Assembly: GCF_014646895.1 (NCBI RefSeq)
Contig: NZ_BMOD01000022.1
Coordinates: 21,697-85,696 of the forward strand
DNA: 64,000 nt
Reading direction: 5' to 3'
Source: Deinococcus roseus
GTDB taxonomy: Bacteria > Deinococcota > Deinococci > Deinococcales > Deinococcaceae
Both the position numbers and the translations under genes were made by a program. This document shows, piece by piece, positions 8,533-17,477 of this stretch. Below the pieces are notes generated by a model. That model had not been told where the DNA came from. It was given only the letters and a program-made list of their open reading frames with translations, and did no database searches. Numbering within the stretch: position 1 is the first letter of the stretch; every line of letters starts with the position of its first letter.

Positions 8533-8800
8533 ATTTGTAATGAAAAAAGTGGCCTAGACTCTTTATGAAACGGAATTTTTTTGAAATGAACATTTGAAAA
8601 CTTTTTTGATGAATTCAAAGGCGTTTTTTGACTTAAAAGTGATTTTGACTCCAAAGGCAACTGCTCCCTGTGGAGTCAATGGTGAAAAAATCCCTGATCA
8701 ACACCGGGATTTCTCAAGCCAATGTAGGAATGTCTTGGAAAAACAAGCAGATCTGAAGGGATTGCATAAAAAATCACAAATGGGTTTTTCTTCACACAAA
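8533..8800. other. AT-rich intergenic stretch without recognisable gene
   Basis: This part of the gap between dxs and glgP is clearly more AT-rich than the coding DNA around it. An 82-codon frame at 8594-8842 has no ribosome-binding site or recognisable domain and runs over the dxs terminator, so I do not call it. I see no RNA gene here. Confidence 0.5.
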
Positions 8801-8828
8801 AACAAAAACGGACACCAGGGTCCGTTTC
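8801..8828 (-). terminator. Intrinsic terminator of the dxs transcript
   Basis: On the minus strand, AAACGGAC-CCTGGT-GTCCGTTT is followed by TTGTTTTTG: an 8-bp stem, 6-nt loop and T-tract, about 95 nt after the dxs stop. Confidence 0.85.
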
Positions 8829-8921
8829 ATTTGCAATCTTAGGAAGGGTTACACTCTTAAAAGTACACGATTTGGAGGGCAAAAACCAGGGGATTCAGCG
8901 GTTCTTGCCCCAAAAACCGAT

Positions 8922-10817
8922 TCAGATCTCGATGGGCACGTCAACTCCCAGTTCGGCCAGCACGGTACGGATGGCCTGACTGTCAATTCCGGCCTGGGCA
9001 TGTATGGAGGAGACCTCAGCATGGTCGTAAAACTGATCGGGAATGCCCAGAACCCGCACTTTTGGCGTCAAACCCCGGTCTGCCAGGAACTCCAGCACTG
9101 CACTGCCAAAGCCCCCCATCTTCTGGTGGTCTTCCACGGTCACAATGGCCCGCGCAGTGCGCCCAATATACTCCAGCATCTCTTCATCCAGCGGTTTGAC
9201 AAAACGGGCATTGACCAGACCTACCCCTGGCAAATCGGCCACAGCCTTGCGGGCGTATTCCAGGGCTTTGCCTCCAGCCAGGACCACCACTTCTTCACTG
9301 GGGTTCAGCCACTCCCAGGTGCCCCACTGCACTTCGGGCCAGGTGCCTTCTGGCACCTGATCGGTGTTGCCTCTGGGGTAACGGATGGCCACAGGACCCC
9401 CATGTTTCAGGGCGGCTTTGAACAGACCTCGCAACTCCGAGGTGTCCTTGGGAAGCGCAATGGACACATTGGGAATGGTTCTCAGGTAGGCCAGATCAAA
9501 CACCCCATGGTGGGTGGCTCCGTCTGCTCCGACCATGCCGCCCCGGTCAATGGCGAAAATCACCGGCAGGTTCTCGATGGCCACATCATGCAACACCTGA
9601 TCAAAACCCCGTTGCAGGAAGGTGCTGTAAATGGCCACCACAGGTTTCAGACCCTGCAAAGCCATGCCTGCACCCACGGTGACCGCCACATCTTCGGCAA
9701 TGCCCACATCAGTGTAACGGTGGGGATGGGTCTGGCTGTACTTGACCAGCCCAGAGCCTTCACGCATGGCCGGGGTGATCACAAAGAGGCGCGGGTCCTC
9801 TTTGGCCAGTTCGATCATGGCGTCGCCAAAAGCTGCAGACCAGCTGTACCCCTTGCTGGCAGGAGCGGTCCCGGTTTTGGGATCGTGGGGAACAGCACCG
9901 TGCCATTTGATGGGGTCTTTCTCTGCGTATTCCAGACCCTTGCCCTTCTTGGTGACCACGTGCAGCATGGTGGGACCGTCCAGGTCTTTCAGTTTGGACA
10001 GCACATACACCAGTTGCCCCAGATCGTGCCCGTCGATGGGGCCAACATAGCGCACATTCATGGCCTTGAAGGGATTGTCGGAAGCGGGATCAAAGAAGTT
10101 TCGGGCACTGTCCTTGGCACGGGATACCATCTGGGCCAGCGGGCGGCTGAAAGCCTGCAGGGCTTTTTTCCCGGCATCTTCCACATCCTGAAACCAGCGC
10201 TGGATTTGCAGGGTGCGCATGTAGCGGTTCAGTGCTCCCACGTTCTCCGAGATGCTCATCTCGTTGTCATTCAGGATGATCAGCATGCGTTTCTGCTGGT
10301 ACCCAATCTGGTTGATGGCAGCGAGGGCCATGCCTCCGGTCAGGCTTCCATCTCCAATCACCGCAGCGATGTTGTAATTCTGGCCCAGGGCATCTCTGGC
10401 AAACGCCATGCCCAGCGCATTGGCCAGACTGGTGCTGGCATGACCCACCGTGATGCCGTCATGCTCGGACTCACTGACTTTGGTGAACCCCGAAAGCCCA
10501 CCTTCCTTGCGGATGGTTTGCATGCGACTTCTGCGCCCGGTGAGGATTTTGTGGGCGTAAGCCTGGTGCCCCACATCAAACAGGATGCGGTCACGTGGGC
10601 TGTCAAACACATGGTGCAGGGCAGTGATCAGTTCCACTGCTCCCAGGCTGCTGGCCAGGTGGCCTCCGCTTTCCGCGCAAACCTGGATGATTTCCTGGCG
10701 CAGTTCCTGAGCCACCTGAGACAGTTCTTCTCTGGAGAGGTTCTTCAGATCCTCGGGGCCATTGATGCGGTCCAGTAGCACAATGTGTCCTTTCTGGGCA
10801 GGCTCACTGGCCTGCAT
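8922..10817 (-). CDS. dxs: 1-deoxy-D-xylulose-5-phosphate synthase
   Basis: DXS condenses pyruvate with glyceraldehyde-3-phosphate, using thiamine diphosphate, in the first step of the MEP isoprenoid pathway (here relevant to quinones and carotenoids). It has about 631 residues, as in the family. The N-terminal LLDRINGPEDLKNLS, the ThDP/Mg motif GDGSLTGGMALAAINQ and the transketolase-type C-terminal domains are clear. The start is uncertain: ATG at 10817 has a weak AAGAG upstream, while 10841 has none. Either start overlaps the end of the upstream lipoprotein gene, so the two are probably co-transcribed. Confidence 0.95.
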   Translation of the reverse strand: MQASEPAQKGHIVLLDRINGPEDLKNLSREELSQVAQELRQEIIQVCAESGGHLASSLGAVELITALHHVFDSPRDRILFDVGHQAYAHKILTGRRSRMQTIRKEGGLSGFTKVSESEHDGITVGHASTSLANALGMAFARDALGQNYNIAAVIGDGSLTGGMALAAINQIGYQQKRMLIILNDNEMSISENVGALNRYMRTLQIQRWFQDVEDAGKKALQAFSRPLAQMVSRAKDSARNFFDPASDNPFKAMNVRYVGPIDGHDLGQLVYVLSKLKDLDGPTMLHVVTKKGKGLEYAEKDPIKWHGAVPHDPKTGTAPASKGYSWSAAFGDAMIELAKEDPRLFVITPAMREGSGLVKYSQTHPHRYTDVGIAEDVAVTVGAGMALQGLKPVVAIYSTFLQRGFDQVLHDVAIENLPVIFAIDRGGMVGADGATHHGVFDLAYLRTIPNVSIALPKDTSELRGLFKAALKHGGPVAIRYPRGNTDQVPEGTWPEVQWGTWEWLNPSEEVVVLAGGKALEYARKAVADLPGVGLVNARFVKPLDEEMLEYIGRTARAIVTVEDHQKMGGFGSAVLEFLADRGLTPKVRVLGIPDQFYDHAEVSSIHAQAGIDSQAIRTVLAELGVDVPIEI

Positions 10818-11481
10818 TGGTGCTCTTGAGAACGAACCCATCAGGAGAGAGCACTTCTCCTATGAAGGGTACGAAATAAAACTCCTTGGACTCGGGAAGA
10901 ATGTCCTTTGCACCCAGAATCTGGCGGTTGACCACCCACACCGAATAGGACCTGCTGCTGGTGTTGAGGGTGACGTTGCGCTGTTCCAGCACGGTGAACT
11001 TGTAATCGGCATTGAGGCGTTCACGCACCCCTTTGTCATCAAGCAAGGTGATCTGGGTTTTGCCAGACCAGGTGGTGCCCACTTTCCAGTCTTTGCTGCT
11101 GGGGTATTCCTGCAGGGGCGGAACCAGGGTGATCTTGACTCCTGGCACGGTCATGCCATGCAGGTAAACCCCGGTTTCATCGTAGGTTCTGAAGTACTCA
11201 CGCATCACCCCACGGCCAACCAGGGTGAACCGGGTGGTGGCCTGATCCCCAAACAGGGTTCCTCCTTCAACAGTCAGGCGGTAAGGCGGAGCGTCCAGAC
11301 GATCATTGTCCAGCAGGTAATCCCACTGGATGCCGAGTTCGTGGGGATAAAAAGAAGCCTGTGCAGTGGTGACCGTGAGGGCAACTTTGCCAGGGTCCTG
11401 GGTGGTGTTCTGGGGGGCACAACTGTGCAGAAAAAGCCCACCCAGAGCCAGCACAGCCACGCGTAACATGGATTTCATCAT
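10804..11481 (-). CDS. Lipoprotein of unknown function upstream of dxs
   Basis: This is a 225-residue protein with a typical lipoprotein signal (MMKSMLRVAVLALGGLFLHSC), the lipidated Cys lying near residue 21. The mature part starts with a Thr/Gln-rich linker and is followed by a beta-rich domain without a motif I know. It is a probable membrane-anchored protein facing outward. AGAGG precedes the ATG pair. Its 3' end overlaps the dxs start by about 14 bases, suggesting an operon, though no functional link to isoprenoid synthesis can be read from the sequence. Confidence 0.8.
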   Translation of the reverse strand: MMKSMLRVAVLALGGLFLHSCAPQNTTQDPGKVALTVTTAQASFYPHELGIQWDYLLDNDRLDAPPYRLTVEGGTLFGDQATTRFTLVGRGVMREYFRTYDETGVYLHGMTVPGVKITLVPPLQEYPSSKDWKVGTTWSGKTQITLLDDKGVRERLNADYKFTVLEQRNVTLNTSSRSYSVWVVNRQILGAKDILPESKEFYFVPFIGEVLSPDGFVLKSTNAGQ

Positions 11482-11687
11482 AGGTGCCTCTTGAAGCGGG
11501 GAACAGTCATAATATCTGCAAATTATATCCTGTCTGGATCACAAACAGGTTGTGAAACAGCTAAGAAAACTGAAAGGGCTGTGCTTTCTGTGATCTGGAA
11601 GACACAGCTCCAGGTTTCCGGTCCATGTTTCAGGATGCAAGATCGGGCGCTGCCAGATTTTCTGCTCTGCTCCTGATCAAAAATGGG

Positions 11688-11693
11688 TAAACT
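11688..11693 (+). promoter_or_regulatory. -10 box of leaderless rapZ
   Basis: TAAACT is followed by exactly 6 nt and then the rapZ ATG at 11700. Transcription would begin at or next to the start codon. There is no Shine-Dalgarno, and the -35 region is weak. Confidence 0.6.
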
Positions 11694-11699
11694 ACCCTT

Positions 11700-12536
11700 A
11701 TGGAAGTGGTGATCATTTCTGGACTCTCCGGCTCAGGCAAGAACACGGCCCTGAAAGCCCTGGAAGAAGCCGGATTTTTTGTGATGGACAACCTCGTACC
11801 CGTGCTCTGGGACCAGATGTATGAGCAGGCCCTCAGCCATGGGATTCAAAAATACGCATTCACTGTCGATGCCCGCATGTGGGCTTTTCTGGACCAGCTG
11901 GACCAGCAACTGCAGGAATTTTTGCAACGCTCAGGGGCAAGGGTGCTCTTTCTGGAAGCTTCCGAAGATGTCTTGTTGCAACGCTACAACCTCACCCGGC
12001 GCAAGCACCCCCTGGGAGAACGTTCCCTCCTGATGGATTTCTACCGGGAAAAAGAAATGCTGGCTTCGCTCAGGGAAGCCGCAGATCTGGTGGTGGACAC
12101 CACCGAGCTTTCAGAGAAACAACTGGCCCGCAAAGTCGAGCAGATTTTCAGCATCCATTCCAAGTTCACCCTGCGCCTGTTTTCCTTTGGGTTCAAACAC
12201 GGGGTGCCCAGAGATGCCGATCTGGTGCTGGACGTGCGCGGGTTGCCCAACCCTTTTTATGACACCCAGCTCAGGCCCCTCACCGGTCTGGACGATGGCG
12301 TCAAAAACTACGTCTTTACCCCGGAAACCCACACTTACTACCAGACCCTGGTGCACTTCCTGAAAAGCACCCTGAATCTGGCCGAAAAAGCGGGACGTCG
12401 CGCTTACACCGTGGCCGTGGGCTGCACGGGAGGCCGCCACCGCAGCGTGGCCATCACCGAAGCCCTGATGCACGATCTGGAGACGTACAACCCTCAACTC
12501 AAAGACCACCGGGACATTCAAAAAGGGGAGTACTGA
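11700..12536 (+). CDS. rapZ: RapZ/YvcJ-family nucleotide-binding protein
   Basis: The N-terminal P-loop is ISGLSGSGKNTALKALE: the usual Ser/Thr after the Walker Lys is Asn here, while the next Thr is kept. The C-terminal RapZ domain carries GCTGGRHRSVAITE. The 278 residues match the family. In Enterobacteria RapZ senses glucosamine-6-phosphate and directs an sRNA to RNase E; in Bacillus YvcJ hydrolyses GTP, so the role here is not settled. It is followed by yvcK, the standard gene neighbour in many bacteria. The usual third member, whiA, is not in this window. Confidence 0.92.
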   Translation: MEVVIISGLSGSGKNTALKALEEAGFFVMDNLVPVLWDQMYEQALSHGIQKYAFTVDARMWAFLDQLDQQLQEFLQRSGARVLFLEASEDVLLQRYNLTRRKHPLGERSLLMDFYREKEMLASLREAADLVVDTTELSEKQLARKVEQIFSIHSKFTLRLFSFGFKHGVPRDADLVLDVRGLPNPFYDTQLRPLTGLDDGVKNYVFTPETHTYYQTLVHFLKSTLNLAEKAGRRAYTVAVGCTGGRHRSVAITEALMHDLETYNPQLKDHRDIQKGEY

Positions 12537-12843
12537 ACCCGTTCAGCACCTCTGTTTTTCGCAAAATGAGCGAGTTTCCGAAACTCTCTTAACCTTTCAT
12601 GAGGAAATGCTCTAGTCCTGGTCAGCTTCAGGCAGTAGAGTGAAGGACAGCGTTACAGCATGCAAAAAGGTGCAGTTTGGAAAGTTCCTCCACCACAGAG
12701 GGGCATTCAGGCTCACATCTTTACAGACCGTTTTCAGTTATCCTTGATGCGGAGATGAAGTGTTTCCAATACACTTTGTCCTGACAGATTAGAAAGTAAA
12801 CGTACCTGCCCTTTCTGCAGGCACCCCCAATGGAGGATGAACC
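12537..12843. other. Intergenic leader between rapZ and yvcK
   Basis: These 307 bases have no gene. A weak hairpin GAGTTT-CCG-AAACTC (12572-12586) followed by TCTT could end the rapZ transcript. The right part must hold the yvcK promoter, but I cannot pick convincing hexamers. GGAGG at 12832-12836 is the yvcK ribosome-binding site. Confidence 0.4.
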
Positions 12844-14184
12844 ATGAATTGGCACCACGAGGTTCGTCGCATCAGCGAACGGTCCGCCACCGCAGGTCGG
12901 CTGGCCAAATGGTTGACTCCAGGCATGAACGTCAAGCGTTACTTCGCCTTATTGATCATCAGCCTGAGCATCTTGATGGTGGGATTCCTGCATTTCGTGT
13001 GGACGGGCCCCTACCGTTTCATCGCCACCAAATGGATTTTGTTTCTCAACAGTTTCACCAACCCTGAACTGATGCCCCTGTGGGCTGTGGGTTTGATTGT
13101 GACCCTGCTGGCCCTTTCGGGAGCCATCTGGAGCGTGTTCAAACTCAACCGCACCTTTCTGAAGGCCACGGGCCTGGAACCCTCCCAGGCTGCAGACCAC
13201 ATGTATTCCCGCAATGCCCTTGCACGAGGTCCCAAAATTGTGGCCCTGGGGGGCGGAACTGGACTCAGCAACCTGCTTTCGGGCCTCAAGGAATACACCA
13301 GCAACATCACCGCAGTGGTGGCCGTGACCGATGATGGCGGCAGCAGCGGAAAACTGCGCCGGGATTTGCAGATGATTGCCCCCGGAGACATGACCGACTG
13401 CTACGCTGCGCTCTCAGATTCGCCTGTGCTGGCCCGCCTGCTGTTGCACCGTTTTTCCAGAGGAGAAGGCATCCAGGGCCACACCTTCGGGAACCTGATG
13501 CTGGCCACCCTCTCAGAAGAAAAAGGCCACTTTGAAGGTGCAGCCCACGACCTCAACGACATCCTGAAAGTCAGGGGCCGGGTCTTTCCAGCCACCCACG
13601 ATCCTGCTGTGCTGGTGTCCGAACTGCAAACCGGAGAACTGATCTTCGGGGAAAGCCACCTGGCCGAACAGCGTCAGGGCCGCAAAATCGAACGCATCCG
13701 GCTGGATCCTCCCGAAGTGCGTGCCCCCCAGGAGGTCATTGATGCCCTGCTGGACGCCGAAATGATTGTGATTGGCCCGGGAAGCCTCTTCACCTCCCTG
13801 ATCCCCACCGTGCTGGTGCCAGAAGTGCGAAAAGCCATTCAGCACAGCAAAGCCCGCCTGATTTACGTCACCAACATCATGTCTGAACCCGGAGAAACCG
13901 ACGACCTCAGCCTGGAAGCCCACATCGACATGTTGATCCGGCACATGGGACGCGAACCCGACGTGATTCTGGTCAACGACAGCCCCCTGCAAAAAGATGT
14001 GCTGGAACGCTACCAGAAAGAAGGCGCACGGGAGCTCAGCAAAGACCCCCTCCCCGAAAAATGGCTGGGTCGGGTGGAGCGGGCACCCCTGGTGGCCATG
14101 GGCAGAGGCCAGCACGATCCCTATCTGGTGTCGCGGGCCATCACTGAACTGCTGTATACACCCAGACGCAAAACCCATCACTGA
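12844..14184 (+). CDS. yvcK: Membrane-anchored YvcK/CofD-like gluconeogenesis factor
   Basis: The 446 residues include two N-terminal transmembrane segments (about residues 35-55 and 80-98) ahead of a YvcK domain beginning with the Rossmann-like VALGGGTGLSNLLSGL and ending near the C-terminus. YvcK proteins bind UDP-sugars and control cell-wall precursor flux and growth on gluconeogenic carbon. The standard Bacillus protein is about 320 residues and soluble, so the membrane extension is the notable difference. GGAGG stands at the right distance from the ATG. It follows rapZ in the usual order but with its own leader. Confidence 0.92.
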   Translation: MNWHHEVRRISERSATAGRLAKWLTPGMNVKRYFALLIISLSILMVGFLHFVWTGPYRFIATKWILFLNSFTNPELMPLWAVGLIVTLLALSGAIWSVFKLNRTFLKATGLEPSQAADHMYSRNALARGPKIVALGGGTGLSNLLSGLKEYTSNITAVVAVTDDGGSSGKLRRDLQMIAPGDMTDCYAALSDSPVLARLLLHRFSRGEGIQGHTFGNLMLATLSEEKGHFEGAAHDLNDILKVRGRVFPATHDPAVLVSELQTGELIFGESHLAEQRQGRKIERIRLDPPEVRAPQEVIDALLDAEMIVIGPGSLFTSLIPTVLVPEVRKAIQHSKARLIYVTNIMSEPGETDDLSLEAHIDMLIRHMGREPDVILVNDSPLQKDVLERYQKEGARELSKDPLPEKWLGRVERAPLVAMGRGQHDPYLVSRAITELLYTPRRKTHH

Positions 14185-14207
14185 TTCTCACTTCTTCTCC
14201 CCTCAGT

Positions 14208-14234
14208 CAGCCCTGAAATTCAGGGCTGGTTTTG
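14208..14234 (+). terminator. Intrinsic terminator of yvcK
   Basis: CAGCCCTG-AAATT-CAGGGCTG has 8-bp perfect arms and is followed by GTTTTGTGTTT, 24 bases after the stop codon. Confidence 0.75.
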
Positions 14235-14296
14235 TGTTTCTGGGTTCTGGTGTTTCTGTGCAATGCTTTAAAACCAGCACCCTCTCTAACATCCCC

Positions 14297-14325
14297 CTGA
14301 CATTCATCTGGGCTTGTTTTATACT
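14297..14325 (+). promoter_or_regulatory. Leaderless promoter that fixes the GTG start at 14332
   Basis: CTGACA (14297-14302), a 17-bp spacer and TATACT (14320-14325) are followed by 6 nt and GTG. This is one of the clearest -35/-10 pairs in the window. It places the RNA start at the GTG codon, arguing against a TTG at 14314, which would lie upstream of the transcript. Confidence 0.75.
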
Positions 14326-14331
14326 GCCAGA

Positions 14332-15126
14332 GTGCTCATTTCTGCTGTTCTTGCAACCCTTTTGCTGAATTACCCCGATCCCAGTGGGGACCACAGAGGA
14401 GATGGCACCTACCATCTTCCTGAAAACCTGACTTCCACTGAACAGAGCAGCCTGGACCTGCGCAATTTCACGGCCAGCGATGACAATGGAAAACTCAGCC
14501 TGGAAGTGGGCCTCGGTGCCCTGGCCAACCCCCTGAAAGCTCCCCTGGGCTTTTCCACAGCCATTCTGGACATTTTCATCAAAACCCGGGTGGGAGGCAG
14601 CACCACCCTGGGAGAGACTGGTTTTGAAACCCCGCCTGGTCAGGGCTGGCAGTACCACCTGCACCTTTCCGGGTTCAACAAAGACTTCTACCGGGTGCCC
14701 AAATTGACCCCGGAAAAGCTCAAATCAGACGACATCAAAGTCACGCCATCAGGAACCACCCTGCAGATCCAGACCCCCATTCCGGCTGGACAGTACGAAT
14801 ACTGGGTGACGGTCAGTTTGTTTGATCCCCTCACCCCGGCAGGACTGGTATCACCCGGAAACGACAACAACCCCTTTCACCTCACCAGCGCACTCAACAA
14901 CCCACCTGCTCCGGTGGATGTGCTGGCGCAAGGAGACCAGGGACGGGCCTACATCCAGCGCACCCTGCCTCCAGTGGGGAACCTGCAGGACTTCAGGCCC
15001 TGGATTCTGCTGGGCATGGGCATTCTGGGGGTGATTGGCGTGGTGGTGGCCACCATCATGCTGATGAACCGCAGGCCCAGAACAGAGCCCAAGCAGAACT
15101 ACGAGTACCGGGCGAACCTCGACTGA
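14332..15126 (+). CDS. Secreted membrane-anchored DOMON-like (glucodextranase C-terminal type) protein
   Basis: The protein has about 264 residues: an N-terminal signal segment (MLISAVLATLLLN), then a beta-sandwich opening with YPDPSGDHRGDGTYHLP and the LDLRNFTASDDNGKLSLEV pattern of the DOMON-like domain found at the C-terminus of glucodextranase and S-layer-associated glycosidases. A C-terminal transmembrane helix (PWILLGMGILGVIGVVVATI) and an RR-rich tail end the protein, so the domain faces outward and may bind carbohydrate or haem. No catalytic domain is attached. The stop is one base from the next ATG, suggesting an operon with the EamA transporter. Confidence 0.78.
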   Translation: MLISAVLATLLLNYPDPSGDHRGDGTYHLPENLTSTEQSSLDLRNFTASDDNGKLSLEVGLGALANPLKAPLGFSTAILDIFIKTRVGGSTTLGETGFETPPGQGWQYHLHLSGFNKDFYRVPKLTPEKLKSDDIKVTPSGTTLQIQTPIPAGQYEYWVTVSLFDPLTPAGLVSPGNDNNPFHLTSALNNPPAPVDVLAQGDQGRAYIQRTLPPVGNLQDFRPWILLGMGILGVIGVVVATIMLMNRRPRTEPKQNYEYRANLD

Positions 15127-15127
15127 C

Positions 15128-15970
15128 ATGGCCTACTTCTGGTTGCTGACGGCTGCCGCCCTGTGGGGACTGCTGGGCATTTTTGGCAAACTGGCGGTGC
15201 AGCAGGGGCTTGCTCCACTGGAAGTGGCGTTCTGGCGTGCTGTGATGGCGGGAAGCCTGTATTTTCTGCACAGCAGAATCACCCGTGACCTCCCTCTGAA
15301 AGCTGCAGATGCTGCGGTGACGGTGCTGTTCGGCTTGCTGGGAGGCAGTGTTTTTTATGGCTCCTATCAACTTGCCGTGAACACCGGAGGGGTGAGTCTG
15401 GCCAGTGTGCTGCTTTACACAGCACCTGCTTTTGTGGCCGTCATGGCCCGCGTTTTCCTGAAAGAAGCTTTTGGTCTGCGCAACCTGATTCTGGTGTTTC
15501 TGACCATTGTGGGGGTGGCCCTGATTTCTCTGGGAGGAGGCAGCAAGGTGCAGGTGACTGCTCAAAGTCTGGGCTGGGGACTGCTGGCAGGTTTCACTTA
15601 CGCCCTGTATTACCTGTATGGCAAGCTTTATTTTCACAAATACAACCCCATCAGCCTTTACGCCCTGGCCTTGCCTGTGGCAGCGGTGGGGCTTTATCCC
15701 TTTGTGGAGTTTCATGCCAAAACCCCGCTGGCCTGGGGGATTCTGCTGTGCATCGGGGTGTTCAGCACCTACTTCGCCTACTGGGCTTATGGGATTGCCC
15801 TGAAACGCATCCCCACCGTGCAGGCCAGCGTGATTGCCAGCCTGGAACCCGTGATTGCTGCAGGATTGGCTGCACTGGTCTTCCATGAATTCCTGGCTCC
15901 TCTGGCCCTGCTGGGAGCCGCACTGGTTCTGGGTGCTGTGGTGATCACCACCTTGCCTGTGAAAAGATAA
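15128..15970 (+). CDS. EamA/DMT-superfamily transporter
   Basis: This is a 280-residue integral membrane protein with ten predicted helices made of two EamA repeats. The first opens with LLTAAALWGLLGIFGKLAV, the second near residue 150 with GWGLLAGFTYALYYLYGK. The family exports amino acids or other small metabolites. The substrate here is unknown. It begins one base after the preceding stop codon and so is very likely co-translated with the anchored DOMON-like protein. Confidence 0.88.
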   Translation: MAYFWLLTAAALWGLLGIFGKLAVQQGLAPLEVAFWRAVMAGSLYFLHSRITRDLPLKAADAAVTVLFGLLGGSVFYGSYQLAVNTGGVSLASVLLYTAPAFVAVMARVFLKEAFGLRNLILVFLTIVGVALISLGGGSKVQVTAQSLGWGLLAGFTYALYYLYGKLYFHKYNPISLYALALPVAAVGLYPFVEFHAKTPLAWGILLCIGVFSTYFAYWAYGIALKRIPTVQASVIASLEPVIAAGLAALVFHEFLAPLALLGAALVLGAVVITTLPVKR

Positions 15971-16045
15971 ACCCCCTGCCTTTACCCCCTGCCTTTACCC
16001 CCTGCCTCTCATTTCATTTGAGGCTGTCCCCCTGAGGAGGGGGAC
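15971..16045. repeat. Direct repeats and GC-rich hairpin between convergent genes
   Basis: Three tandem copies of the 14-bp unit ACCCCCTGCCTTT(A) (15971-16010) are followed by GAGGCTGTCCCCC and the hairpin GTCCCCC-TGAGGA-GGGGGAC (16026-16045). The blocks CCCTGCCT and AGGCTGTCCCCC recur at 22541-22591 and, inverted, at 38911-38945, so this is a member of a dispersed intergenic family. It may also end transcription from both sides. Confidence 0.6.
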
Positions 16046-16064
16046 GTTGGTGGTTGTGCAAGAT

Positions 16065-17318
16065 TCAGGGCACTGCTTTTTCCACTGCAAATTCCCACTC
16101 AAAAGACCGGTCCCATGGAAGGCCTGCGCCTTTCACCACATAACCTGAGAAGAGTTTCAGTTCTGGAATCACTTTTTGCAGGTACTCCCAGGCTTCTTTT
16201 GAACCCATCTGGTTTTCCTGAAAATGCGCCCGGATGTCTGGTCTGAGCAGCGCACTGAACAGCACATCGTTGGCATACTCGTAAGCCAGGGTTTCCTGCT
16301 GTTTTTCGGGGTCCACGCCAGACAGGGCCAGTTTGGCATGTGAAAGGGCGGTGCCCAGGTTGTTGCCAGGGGTGCCCCATCCAGACAGGCTCATCAGTTG
16401 CTGGGTGCGGCCCAGGGTGGTGAGGTCTTTCCACAGGCGCACGGTGCCCTGATTGACCCGGTTCACATCCACCACGCTGAGGGGGCCTTTCACATGGTTC
16501 AGGGCCACAGCCGTAAAACGGGGATCTGTTGCAGAACCATTGAACACAAACAGGGTGAGGTCTGCATCTCCTTCGGTCACCTCGAAACCCACGCTGCCTG
16601 CATGGAGTTTCACGCTCTCGATCAGGGGGAGGCCATCGTATTTGATGACGGTGCTGGCTTTCGAGGGATCAGAAAAGAGGATTTTGACGGTTTTCTTCTC
16701 CGGGCTCAGGTAACTGGTCACCAGTGCCGCCCCCACCTCATCCGCACCAGGGTAGAGTTTGATGTTCGGGGCCAACAGGGGTTTCAGGGCTTCTGCTTCT
16801 TTGACTGCGGGAGACCCGGAAACGGCGTCGTCCCAGGTGACCCTCAGGTCCTTAAAAGCCCCTGCTTTTGCCCACTGCATCATTTCCCGGATCACGGTCA
16901 GGTTGCGTTCCCGGAATTTTGCATCCGGGTATCTGGGAATGGTGATGCTGGCATACACGGGTTTTCCGGTTTTGTGTTGCCATTCCCGCACCACCTGCAA
17001 GCGCTCGACGGCTGTCTCTGGAGGCAGATCCAGCGTTCTGGATTGCACCAGACCCCCATAAGCCACACTGTCCAGGGCAACAATGAGCACCTCTGCATCC
17101 GTCTGCCGCAAAATCCAGTCGTGGATTTCTTGAATGTCTCCGGAGGTTTGCCCCCTTCCCAGACGGTACCAGGGCAAAATCCGGGTTTCTTTGTTTTTTA
17201 AAGCCGCCAGTTTTTCGGGATAGATGCGGTTCACCGGACGGCTGTCCAGGGGCAGCAACGCCACCTGTGCAGAGGCCACAGAGGAAAGCAGCAAAGCAGA
17301 GATCAACAGGGGTTTCAT
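16065..17318 (-). CDS. DUF4127-family secreted protein
   Basis: The 417 residues begin with a signal peptide (MKPLLISALLLSSVASA, cleavage after ASAQ). The mature start VALLPLDSRPVNRIYP and the motif ALDSVAYGGLVQSR are hallmarks of DUF4127, a family common in Firmicutes and Deinococci with no established biochemistry. Conserved Asp, Arg and Gly residues in those motifs suggest an enzyme with a polar active site, which remains unproven. It is convergent with the EamA gene and apparently monocistronic. Confidence 0.82.
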   Translation of the reverse strand: MKPLLISALLLSSVASAQVALLPLDSRPVNRIYPEKLAALKNKETRILPWYRLGRGQTSGDIQEIHDWILRQTDAEVLIVALDSVAYGGLVQSRTLDLPPETAVERLQVVREWQHKTGKPVYASITIPRYPDAKFRERNLTVIREMMQWAKAGAFKDLRVTWDDAVSGSPAVKEAEALKPLLAPNIKLYPGADEVGAALVTSYLSPEKKTVKILFSDPSKASTVIKYDGLPLIESVKLHAGSVGFEVTEGDADLTLFVFNGSATDPRFTAVALNHVKGPLSVVDVNRVNQGTVRLWKDLTTLGRTQQLMSLSGWGTPGNNLGTALSHAKLALSGVDPEKQQETLAYEYANDVLFSALLRPDIRAHFQENQMGSKEAWEYLQKVIPELKLFSGYVVKGAGLPWDRSFEWEFAVEKAVP

Positions 17319-17477
17319 GCTCTAGAGGTAACACACCAGGGCCAGAACGCCATGAGGAGAGGATTCACGGTATGATGGTTTGACTTCCCACAGGAGTTTT
17401 CATGTTCTGTTGAGCTGACCCTTTCACACCAAAAGCCTTTTCCACCCGCTTTCTTTCAGATGTGAATGGAGGTCACA

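Noticed and set aside
8594..8842. 82-codon plus-strand frame in the AT-rich gap before glgP
   Set aside because: No ribosome-binding site or family, and it crosses the dxs terminator.
9000..10778. 592-codon plus-strand frame opposite dxs
   Set aside because: Antisense to dxs; no domain, low-complexity His/Gly content.
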